This document shows positions 57,226 through 64,000 of a stretch of DNA of 64,000 nucleotides, piece by piece. A model generated the notes under the pieces. The model did not search any database. It had not been told where the DNA came from and saw only the letters and a list, made by a program, of their open reading frames with translations. The translations under genes were made by a program, and so were the position numbers. The stretch is from contig NZ_CP101497.1 in assembly GCF_024362325.1 (NCBI RefSeq), forward strand, positions 1,674,001-1,738,000, written 5' to 3'. Numbering within the stretch: the stretch's first letter is position 1; each line of letters begins with the position of its first letter. This stretch comes from Microcella humidisoli (GTDB lineage: Bacteria; Actinomycetota; Actinomycetes; Actinomycetales; Microbacteriaceae).

Positions 57226-58007
57226 CGCAGCAGGTGGCGCTCGACCCCCTGCTGCTCGCGGCGCTCGACTCGTTCGCGGCGCGGGAGCGGGTGCTCGTGG
57301 CGCTCGACTTCGACGGCACGCTCGCGCCCGAGGTCGACGACCCCGAGCTCGCCCGGGCCCTCCCCGCGGCGCTCGAGGCGATGCTGGGGCTGCGGCAGCT
57401 CCCCGGCACGACCGTCGCGCTCGTCTCGGGGCGCTCGCTCGCGAGCCTCGCCGCCGTCGGGGGCCTGCCCGACGATGCGCCGCTCGTCGGCTCGCACGGT
57501 CTCGAGGTGCGGTTCGCGGCGGGGGATGCCCGGCCGGCCGTCGATGACGCCGACCGCGCGCGCGTCCGCGCCCTACGATCGCGGCTGCAGCCGCTCGTCG
57601 CCGCGACCGAGGGGGCGTGGATCGAGGACAAGCCCGCGGGGTTCGCGGTTCATACGCGCCTCGTCGACCCGGCCGCCGCATCCGCGCTCGCCACGGAGGT
57701 GCGCGCGCTCGCGCGTGACGCCGATGCGGCGCTCACCGTGCGCGATGGCAAGAACGTCGTCGAGTTCTCGGTGCGCGACGCCACCAAGGGCGACGGCCTG
57801 CGCGCCCTCCGCGCGCGGTTCGCCCCCGACGCCGTGCTGTTCGCGGGTGACGACGTGACCGATGAAGACGCCCTTGCCGTGCTCGAGCCCGGCGACGTCG
57901 GCATCAAGGTCGGCCCCGCCCCCTCGGTTGCCGCGCATCGCGTCGACGGCCCCGAGGCGATGGCGCGTGTGCTGCAGCACCTGGCGAGTCGGCGGTCCGC
58001 TTGCTGA
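57222..58007 (+). CDS. otsB: Trehalose-6-phosphate phosphatase
   Basis: 261-aa HAD phosphatase that converts trehalose 6-phosphate to trehalose. The HAD nucleophile motif is [10 protein letters not shown] with Asp29 and Asp31; [16 protein letters not shown] is the second motif, [12 protein letters not shown] holds the conserved Lys, and [13 protein letters not shown] the last acidic pair. Shorter than mycobacterial OtsB2 because it lacks their long N-terminal extension. Overlaps otsA by 4 nt (ATGA). Confidence 0.95.
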   Translation: MTQQVALDPLLLAALDSFAARERVLVALDFDGTLAPEVDDPELARALPAALEAMLGLRQLPGTTVALVSGRSLASLAAVGGLPDDAPLVGSHGLEVRFAAGDARPAVDDADRARVRALRSRLQPLVAATEGAWIEDKPAGFAVHTRLVDPAAASALATEVRALARDADAALTVRDGKNVVEFSVRDATKGDGLRALRARFAPDAVLFAGDDVTDEDALAVLEPGDVGIKVGPAPSVAAHRVDGPEAMARVLQHLASRRSAC

Positions 58008-58011
58008 GAGT

Positions 58012-58036
58012 CGAGCGCGACAGCGCTCGGTAGACT
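58012..58036 (+). promoter_or_regulatory. Palindrome and -10 box ahead of the mrp operon
   Basis: CGAGCGC (58012-58018) and GCGCTCG (58023-58029) flank a GACA centre; TAGACT, a good -10 box, follows at 58031-58036. The palindrome would cover the promoter spacer, so it may be an operator; alternatively it is the otsB terminator hairpin. The leader to 58105 shows no gene. Confidence 0.45.
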
Positions 58037-58105
58037 GGGGGCATCCGGCGATCGCGCCGTGACGCCCTACCCCCTTGCCGAACCGCCGACACCGAGGGAG
58101 GACGC

Positions 58106-61087
58106 ATGCTCATCGTCCTGATGGTGTTCGGGGCGGCCGCGATCGCCCTGCTGCCGCTCGCACGGCCGCTCGGCGCCCGGGTGTTCTGGGTCGCGGCCCT
58201 CGTGCCGCTCGGCGCCTTCGTGCACACCCTGCTGCAGGCGCCCGCCGTGCTCTCGCAGGATGCCGCGCGGGTGCCGGTCGAGCGCCTCACCTGGATCGCC
58301 CAGCTCGACCTCACCCTCGACGTGCGCATGGACACGCTGTCGTGGGTGCTCGCCCTCGTCGTCACGGGCGTCGGCAGCCTCGTGCTGCTCTACTGCGCCG
58401 GCTACTTCCGCGACGACGAGCCGGGGCTCGGGCGGTTCGCGGCCGTGCTGCTGGCGTTCGCCGGCGCGATGTACGGGCTCGTGATCGCCGACGACGTGTA
58501 CCTGCTGTTCGTGCTGTGGGAGGCCACGAGCGTCTTCTCGTACCTGCTCATCGGCCACTACACGCATCGGCGGGCCAGTCGCGGCGCGGCCCTGCAGGCG
58601 CTCGTCACGACGACCCTCGGCGGACTCGTCATGCTCGTCGGCCTCGTGCTGCTCGCCGTGCAGGCGGGTACCTCGAGTCTCACGGCGATCCTCGCCGAGC
58701 TGCCCGCGGGGCCGCTCACGACGACGGCGATCATGCTCGTGCTCGTCGGCGCGCTCTCGAAGTCGGCGATCGTGCCGCTGCACTTCTGGCTGCCCGGCGC
58801 GATGGCCGCCCCCACTCCCGTGAGCGCCTACCTGCACGCCGCCGCGATGGTCAAGGCGGGCATCTATCTGATCCTGCGCCTCGCGCCCGCGGGGGTCGAC
58901 GTGCCCGGATGGCGTGAGGTGCTCATCGTGCTCGGCCTCGTCACGCTGCTGCTGGGTGGCTGGGCGGCCCTCAAGCAGACCGACCTGAAGCTGCTGCTCG
59001 CCTACGGCACGGTCAGTCAGCTCGGGCTGCTCGTCGTCGTGGCGGGCTTCGGCACGCGCGATACCGCGCTCGCCGCGCTCGCGCTGCTGCTGGCGCACGC
59101 CCTGTTCAAGTCGGCGCTGTTCCTCGTCGTCGGCATCATCGACCATGAGGCCGGCACGCGCGACCTGCGCAAGCTGTCGGGTCTCGGGCGGCGATCGCCC
59201 TGGCTCGCGGCGATCGCAGCGGTCGTGCTCGCCTCGATGGCGGGGTTGCCGCCGGTCTTCGGCTTCGTCGCGAAAGAGACCGTGCTGTACGCGCTGCTGG
59301 CCGCGGCGACCGGGCAGACGGGGGAGGCACCGCTCGACCCCGCGGCACAGGTCTGGGCCGCCGTCGCGCTCGTCGGCGTCGTCGTGGGGTCGGTGCTCAC
59401 GGTCGCGTACAGCATCCGCTTCTTCTGGGGCGCCTTCGCGCGCAAGCAGGGCGTCGACGACGTCACGGCGCTCGCCGTCGTGAGCCGCCGGTTCCTGCTC
59501 GCCCCCGCGGTGCTCGCGGTCGCCAGCCTCCTGCTCGGGCCGCTCGCCGGTGTCGTCGACGCCGGGCTCGCCGGCTACCCGGCGCTCTTCCCCTACCCCG
59601 GTGAGGTCGCGTACCACCTCGCGCTCTGGCACGGCCTCACCCCCGAGCTCGGCCTCTCGGCCCTCGCCATCGGCCTCGGCGCGCTGCTGTTCGCCGCCCG
59701 CGCCCCCGTCGCGCGGCTGCAGGGACGGCTCGCGAGCGAGTACACGGCCTCGGAGGCCTATTGGGATGCGATGGGAGCCGTCGACCGGCTCGCCGTGCGC
59801 GTCACGAGCCTCACGCAGCGCGGTTCGCTGCCGTTCTACCTCGGCGTGATCCTCGTCGTCTTCGTCGCCGTCACGACGGCGGGGCTGCTGCTCGGCGACA
59901 GCTGGCCGAGCGAGCTGCGGCTGTGGGACCACCCCGCGCAGCTCGCGATCGGCGTCGTCATGATCATCGCCGCGATCGCCGCAACCCAGGCGCAGAAGCG
60001 CTTCGCGGCCCTCGTCGTCGTCGGGGTCACGGGCTTCGGCATGTCGGCGATCTTCGCGCTGCAGGGCGCGCCCGATCTCGCCCTCACGCAGATTCTCGTC
60101 GAGGTCGTCACGCTCATCGCCTTCGTGCTCGTGCTGCGGCGGCTGCCGGCCCGCCTCGGCGACAAGCACGGCAGCAGCCACCGCCTGCTGCGCGCCGGAA
60201 TCGGCATCGGCGTCGGGCTCGTCATGGCGCTCGTGGCGCTCATCGTCGCGGGCTCGCGCATCGAGCAGCCCATCTCGCTCGCGTGGCCCGAACTCGCCTA
60301 CGAGATCGGTCACGGCCGCAACACCGTCAACGTCGCGCTCGTCGACCTGCGCGGCTGGGACACCATGGGCGAGCTCGCCGTCGTCATCGCCGCGGCCACG
60401 GGGGTCGCGAGCCTGCTGTTCCTGCGCAGTCGCGGCGACTCCCCGCCCCGACTCGGGCGGGCGGCCGTCAAGCGGCGCATCTCGGCCCGCCTCGACCGCG
60501 TACGCGAGCAGGGGGAGCAGGGCGAGCTGCGCAACGCGTGGATCCTCGCGGGCCCATCGCTCGACCCGCGGCACCGCTCGATCCTGCTCGAGGTCGTCGT
60601 GCGGCTCACCTTCCACGCCATCATCGTCATCTCGCTTTACCTGCTGTTCGCCGGCCACAACCTGCCCGGCGGCGGCTTCGTGGGCGGGCTCGTCGCGGGC
60701 CTCGCCCTCGTCGCTCGCTATCTGGCGGGCGGCCGCTACGAGCTCGGGGCCGCCTTGCCGGTGGGCGCGGGCGCCGTGCTCGGCACCGGTCTGATCATCG
60801 CCGCCGGCACGGCGCTCGTCCCCGTGCTGCTCGGGGCGCCGCCGCTCACCTCGACCTACTGGGAGGGCGAGGTGTGGCTGCTCGGCGAGATCGAGTTCGT
60901 CACCTCGACGATCTTCGACATCGGCGTCTACCTCGTCGTCGTCGGCCTCGTGCTCGACGTGCTGCGCAGCCTCGGCGGCGAGGTCGATCGCCAAGGCGGC
61001 GACGAGCTCGCGCCGGCGGGGCGCTCGGGCGCCGCATCCGGATCGCTCATCATGGAGCCCAGTGCGCCCGCGGGAGGTGCCCGATGA
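58106..61087 (+). CDS. mrpA: Mrp Na+/H+ antiporter subunit A (fused A/B)
   Basis: 993 aa with more than 20 helices. Residues 1-500 are the complex I NuoL-like proton channel (LLFVLWEATSVFSYLLIG, LHFWLPGAMAAPTPVSAYLH, MVKAGIYLILR with the key Lys). The part after about 620 has the MrpA-specific C-terminal region (GFGMSAIFALQGAPDLALTQ), and 830-960 is an MnhB-like domain (LLFAGHNLPGGGFVGGLVAG), so subunits A and B are one chain. GGGAGG precedes the ATG. Large subunit of a complex exporting Na+ in exchange for H+ for pH and salt tolerance. The separate mrpB gene is absent, as expected for the fused type. Confidence 0.95.
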   Translation: MLIVLMVFGAAAIALLPLARPLGARVFWVAALVPLGAFVHTLLQAPAVLSQDAARVPVERLTWIAQLDLTLDVRMDTLSWVLALVVTGVGSLVLLYCAGYFRDDEPGLGRFAAVLLAFAGAMYGLVIADDVYLLFVLWEATSVFSYLLIGHYTHRRASRGAALQALVTTTLGGLVMLVGLVLLAVQAGTSSLTAILAELPAGPLTTTAIMLVLVGALSKSAIVPLHFWLPGAMAAPTPVSAYLHAAAMVKAGIYLILRLAPAGVDVPGWREVLIVLGLVTLLLGGWAALKQTDLKLLLAYGTVSQLGLLVVVAGFGTRDTALAALALLLAHALFKSALFLVVGIIDHEAGTRDLRKLSGLGRRSPWLAAIAAVVLASMAGLPPVFGFVAKETVLYALLAAATGQTGEAPLDPAAQVWAAVALVGVVVGSVLTVAYSIRFFWGAFARKQGVDDVTALAVVSRRFLLAPAVLAVASLLLGPLAGVVDAGLAGYPALFPYPGEVAYHLALWHGLTPELGLSALAIGLGALLFAARAPVARLQGRLASEYTASEAYWDAMGAVDRLAVRVTSLTQRGSLPFYLGVILVVFVAVTTAGLLLGDSWPSELRLWDHPAQLAIGVVMIIAAIAATQAQKRFAALVVVGVTGFGMSAIFALQGAPDLALTQILVEVVTLIAFVLVLRRLPARLGDKHGSSHRLLRAGIGIGVGLVMALVALIVAGSRIEQPISLAWPELAYEIGHGRNTVNVALVDLRGWDTMGELAVVIAAATGVASLLFLRSRGDSPPRLGRAAVKRRISARLDRVREQGEQGELRNAWILAGPSLDPRHRSILLEVVVRLTFHAIIVISLYLLFAGHNLPGGGFVGGLVAGLALVARYLAGGRYELGAALPVGAGAVLGTGLIIAAGTALVPVLLGAPPLTSTYWEGEVWLLGEIEFVTSTIFDIGVYLVVVGLVLDVLRSLGGEVDRQGGDELAPAGRSGAASGSLIMEPSAPAGGAR

Positions 61088-61512
61088 CCGTCTCGCTCGT
61101 GCTCGTCATCGTCATGGCCGCGCTCATCGCGTGCGGCGTCTACCTGCTGCTCGAACGCAGCCTCACGCGCGTCGTGCTCGGGTTCTTGCTCATCGGCAAC
61201 GGTGTGAACCTGCTCATCCTCATCATGGGCGGCCCGTCGGGCTTCGCACCCATCTACGACGAGAGCCTCGACCCGAGCCAGTACAACGACCCGCTGCCGC
61301 AGGCGCTCATCCTCACGGCCATCGTCATCACCTTCGCGGTCTCCGCCTTCCTGCTCGCGCTCATCTACCGCTCGTGGCGGCTGGCCAACGCCGACGACGT
61401 CTCGGACGACGCCGACGACATCGCGCTGCGCGAAGGCGCGCTCACGATGCCGATGGAGGAGGTCTCCCCCGACGAGGGCGACACCGACTTCCCCGTGGAG
61501 GTCAGCCGATGA
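61084..61512 (+). CDS. mrpC: Mrp antiporter subunit C
   Basis: 142 aa, NuoK-like with three helices (about residues 3-20, 27-47 and 78-100). LLERSLTRVVLGFLLIGNGVNLLIL and PLPQALILTAIVITFAVSAF are the family signatures; an acidic C-terminal tail (ADDVSDDADD and following) is longer than usual. ATGA overlaps at both ends couple it to mrpA and mrpD. Confidence 0.94.
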   Translation: MTVSLVLVIVMAALIACGVYLLLERSLTRVVLGFLLIGNGVNLLILIMGGPSGFAPIYDESLDPSQYNDPLPQALILTAIVITFAVSAFLLALIYRSWRLANADDVSDDADDIALREGALTMPMEEVSPDEGDTDFPVEVSR

Positions 61513-63089
61513 TGGCTGCGCTCGTCTCGCTCGTCGTGCTCGTGCCGCTGCTCGCGGCGGCGCTCACGCTCGTGCTCGGCCGCCGCGCCCGTCCCCAGCG
61601 CATCGTGGCGGCGCTCGCCCTCGTGATCGTGCTCGGCATGAGCGTCGCCCTGCTCGTGGGCGTCGACGCGGGGGGCGCGATCGTCGTCGAGGCGGGCAAC
61701 TGGCCCGCGCCGTTCGGCATCGTGCTCGTCGTCGACCGGCTCTCGGCGCTCATGCTCGTCGTCTCGTCGCTCGTGCTGCTCGCGGTGCTGATCTTCTCGA
61801 TCGGGCAGGGCCTGGCCGACGGTGACGATGAGACGCCCGTCTCGATCTACTACCCGACCTACCTCATCCTCACCACGGGGGTCATGGTGGCCTTCGTCGC
61901 GGGCGACCTGTTCAACCTCTACGTGGGCTTCGAGATCCTGCTCGTCGCGAGCTACGTGCTCATCACGCTCGGCGGCACGCAGTCGCGCATCCGCGCCGGT
62001 GTCACCTACGTCATCGTGAGCCTGCTCTCGTCGATCCTCTTCCTCGCCTCGATCGGCATGGTCTACGGCGCCCTCGGAACCGTGAACCTCGCCCAGGTGG
62101 CCGAGCGGGTGCAAGACCTCCCGGTCGACGTGCAGATCCTGCTGCACGTCATGCTGCTCGTCGCCTTCGGCATCAAGGCGGCCGTCTTCCCGCTCTCGTT
62201 CTGGCTGCCCGACAGCTACCCCTCGGCACCCGCCCCGGTCACGGCGGCCTTCGCCGGCCTGCTCACCAAGATCGGCGTCTACGCGATCATCCGCGTCGAG
62301 ACCGTCATCTTCCCGACCCCCGAGCTCAACCCGGCGCTCATGGTGCTCGCGCTGCTGACCATGGTGGTCGGCGCGCTCGGCGCCGTCGCGCAAGCCGACA
62401 TCAAGCGAATCCTGTCGTTCACGCTCGTGAGCCACATCGGCTACATGATCCTCGGCGTCGCCCTCGGCACGGTGGCGGGCACGGCCGCGGCGATCTACTA
62501 CATCGTGCATCACATCGTCGTGCAGACCACCCTCTTCCTCGCCGCGGGGCTCGTCGAACGCGAGGCCGGCAGCACGTCGATCACGCGTATCGGCGGACTG
62601 CTCGCGAGCGCCCCCCTCGTCGCCGTGCTGTTCTTCGTCCCCGCGCTGAGCCTCGGGGGCATCCCGCCGTTCTCGGGCTTCATCGGCAAGCTGGGCCTCT
62701 TCCAGGCCACGGCGGTGCAGGGGGATGCGCTTGCCTACGTGCTCATCGGCGCCGGAGCGCTCGTCTCGCTGCTGACTCTCTACGCCCTCGTGCGCGTCTG
62801 GAACCTCGCGTTCTGGCGGCCCGCGGGCGATGTGGAGGGCGACGAGACTCGACTGCTGCGCGCGGTCGAAGAGGCCCCCGATGACGAGGGAGCGCGCTCG
62901 GAGACCCGCGCGACCCCGCGTCTCATGACGCTCAGCACAGCGGGCATGGTCATCGTGGGCCTCGCCCTGACGGTCTTCGCGGGGCCGCTCTATGGCGTCG
63001 CCGACCGGGCCGCCCAGAACCTCGACGGCTCGGCCGACTACATCGAGCTCGTGCTGCCCGGCGCGACGACGGGGGAGGAGCTGCCGTGA
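61509..63089 (+). CDS. mrpD: Mrp antiporter subunit D
   Basis: 526 aa, NuoN/NuoM-like channel subunit with about 14 helices. FNLYVGFEILLVASYVLITLGG carries the glutamate of helix 5, FGIKAAVFPLSFWLPDSYPS the lysine of helix 7, and VAQADIKRILSFTLVSHIGYMILG the lysine of the broken helix. A soluble insertion (WRPAGDVEGDETRLLRAVEE) precedes the last helix. Start at the first ATG of the overlap with mrpC; overlaps mrpE by 4 nt. Confidence 0.95.
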   Translation: MMAALVSLVVLVPLLAAALTLVLGRRARPQRIVAALALVIVLGMSVALLVGVDAGGAIVVEAGNWPAPFGIVLVVDRLSALMLVVSSLVLLAVLIFSIGQGLADGDDETPVSIYYPTYLILTTGVMVAFVAGDLFNLYVGFEILLVASYVLITLGGTQSRIRAGVTYVIVSLLSSILFLASIGMVYGALGTVNLAQVAERVQDLPVDVQILLHVMLLVAFGIKAAVFPLSFWLPDSYPSAPAPVTAAFAGLLTKIGVYAIIRVETVIFPTPELNPALMVLALLTMVVGALGAVAQADIKRILSFTLVSHIGYMILGVALGTVAGTAAAIYYIVHHIVVQTTLFLAAGLVEREAGSTSITRIGGLLASAPLVAVLFFVPALSLGGIPPFSGFIGKLGLFQATAVQGDALAYVLIGAGALVSLLTLYALVRVWNLAFWRPAGDVEGDETRLLRAVEEAPDDEGARSETRATPRLMTLSTAGMVIVGLALTVFAGPLYGVADRAAQNLDGSADYIELVLPGATTGEELP

Positions 63090-63640
63090 GCGAACCCTCG
63101 ACCACCGCCGCGCGCGCCCGTGTCACGGTGCGGCAGCAGCTGCCGCTGCTCGCCGCGCTCGTGGCGCTGTGGATGATGCTGTGGGGCTCGATGACGCCCC
63201 TCACGATCCTGTCGGGCATCGTCGTCGCGCTGATCGTCACGCGCGCCTTCTACCTGCCGGCCGTCGAGCTCTCGGGCCGCTTCAACCCCTTCTGGTTCGC
63301 CGTCTTCGTCGCACGCGTGCTCGCCGAGATGGTCGTCGCCTCGTTCCAGGTCGCGCTGCTCGCGATCGGGCCGCGCGCGCGTCACCGCAGCGCGCTCGTG
63401 AAGGTCGATCTCACGACGCGGTCCGACTTCATCCTCACGGGCACGGCGCTCGCCGTCTCGCTCGTGCCGGGCTCGGTCGTCGTCGAGGTCGATCGCGCGA
63501 GCACGGTGCTCTACGTGCACTCGCTCTCGGTGCGCACCGATGCCGACGTCGAGAAGGCCCGCGCGCACGTGCTCGGCCTCGAGCGCGACCTGCTGCGTGC
63601 GTGGGGTTCGCGCGCCGAGTGGGAGGCGGTGCGGCCATGA
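63086..63640 (+). CDS. mrpE: Mrp antiporter subunit E
   Basis: 184 aa. Two or three N-terminal helices (LLAALVALWMMLWGSM, LTILSGIVVALIVTRAF, FWFAVFVARVLAEMVVAS) followed by a cytoplasmic domain (KVDLTTRSDFILTGTALAVS; GSVVVEVDRASTVLYVHSL), the normal MrpE layout. ATGA overlaps on both sides. Confidence 0.93.
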   Translation: MSEPSTTAARARVTVRQQLPLLAALVALWMMLWGSMTPLTILSGIVVALIVTRAFYLPAVELSGRFNPFWFAVFVARVLAEMVVASFQVALLAIGPRARHRSALVKVDLTTRSDFILTGTALAVSLVPGSVVVEVDRASTVLYVHSLSVRTDADVEKARAHVLGLERDLLRAWGSRAEWEAVRP

Positions 63641-63957
63641 CCATCGCCTACCTCGTCGCGGGGGCGATCGCCGCCGTCGCGGTGCTCATCGTGCTGGTGC
63701 GCCTCATCACCGGGCCCACGCTCATCGACCGGCTCATCGCGAGCGACGTCATGCTCACGACCCTCATCCTCGTCATCGGGGCCGAGATGGTCATCTCGGG
63801 GCACACGCGGTCGATCCCGCTCATGGTCGTGCTCGCCGCCACGGCCATCCTCGGCAGCGTCGCGGTCGCACGCTTCATCACGCGCACGACCACCGAGTCG
63901 GGAACCGGATCGCCCGACGGCGCCGTGCAGGGGGAGGACGACGATGCTCGACGCTGA
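63637..63957 (+). CDS. mrpF: Mrp antiporter subunit F
   Basis: 106 aa, three helices (about residues 3-22, 34-53, 60-78). VRLITGPTLIDRLIASDVM is the MrpF signature with the conserved Asp; the acidic tail (SPDGAVQGEDDDARR) is cytoplasmic. ATGA overlap with mrpE and a 14-nt overlap with mrpG. Confidence 0.93.
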   Translation: MTIAYLVAGAIAAVAVLIVLVRLITGPTLIDRLIASDVMLTTLILVIGAEMVISGHTRSIPLMVVLAATAILGSVAVARFITRTTTESGTGSPDGAVQGEDDDARR

Positions 63958-64000
63958 ACCCTGGAACGGCATCCTCGACATCATCGCCGCCGGCCTCCTG
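63944..64000 (+). CDS. mrpG: Mrp antiporter subunit G (partial, start only)
   Basis: The first 19 codons (MLDAEPWNGILDIIAAGLL) are present before the window ends. GGGGGAGG upstream (63929-63936) and the operon position after mrpF give the assignment; the visible residues fit the start of the first MrpG helix. Confidence 0.75.
   Translation, partial: MLDAEPWNGILDIIAAGLL

Noticed and set aside
58067..60994. 975-codon open frame antisense to mrpA
   Set aside because: Its translation is Arg/Asp/Glu/His-rich with no domain, while the sense strand encodes a full MrpA. High-GC genes with G/C third positions leave the antisense frame open.

Overview
The window is high-GC DNA with strong G/C bias at third codon positions, dense gene packing, many 4-nt ATGA overlaps and frequent GTG starts. 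Gene content (MtrA-MtrB-LpqB, WhiB1, PdtaS, an Rv3235-family protein, long-form HPF, a LAXTG-anchored surface protein) points to an actinobacterium. Overall style and the gene sets on both flanks suggest family Microbacteriaceae; that family-level placement is an inference. There are no rRNA genes, insertion sequences, prophage or CRISPR arrays; one tRNA-Lys(CTT) is present.

Layout. 1-2.1 kb: small ABC exporter operon led by a winged-helix regulator. 2.2-2.6 kb: second ArsR-like regulator with an operator-like palindrome. 2.7-6.9 kb: methylcitrate (propionate) operon, GntR-prpD-prpB-prpC. 7-8.4 kb: aldo/keto reductase, a shortened GNAT frame and a remnant-looking gap with a 51-bp inverted repeat. 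8.4-18.5 kb: MBL hydrolase, divergent RDD and SpoIIM membrane proteins, a surface protein with three Cys-paired Ig-like repeats, and the DUF58-MoxR-DUF4350-DUF4129-membrane protein operon. 18.6-33.2 kb: a block in the same order as in Mycobacterium tuberculosis: mtrA, mtrB, lpqB, comF, hpf, secA, Rv3235-like gene, then a possible tandem Sm-like protein, a BldC-like HTH protein, an orphan CpaB/CpaE-like pair, pdtaS and convergent whiB1.

33.4-42.4 kb: small membrane protein, Bcp peroxidase, tRNA-Lys, lactate permease, LysE exporter, PEP synthase with its regulatory kinase/phosphatase (overlapping genes), and a secreted protein with a Pro-rich linker and a LAMTG sortase-E-type signal. 42.4-47.8 kb: TetR regulator with two operator-like palindromes exactly 20 bp apart, then a two-gene operon: an MMPL transporter carrying a C-terminal domain that looks like a catalytically dead ABC ATPase, and a YhgE/Pip membrane protein. 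This is the most unusual architecture in the window. 47.9-55.6 kb: ethanolamine/polyamine-type gamma-glutamylation cluster (permease; divergent GlnA-like ligase, PuuD-like hydrolase, aldehyde dehydrogenase, SDR, FadR-type regulator) followed by a convergent TIM-barrel isomerase. 55.8-58 kb: trehalose synthesis (otsA-otsB). 58.1-64 kb: Mrp Na+/H+ antiporter operon (fused A/B, C, D, E, F, start of G), running off the end.

Functional assignments rest on motif and family recognition by eye; no database search was run.
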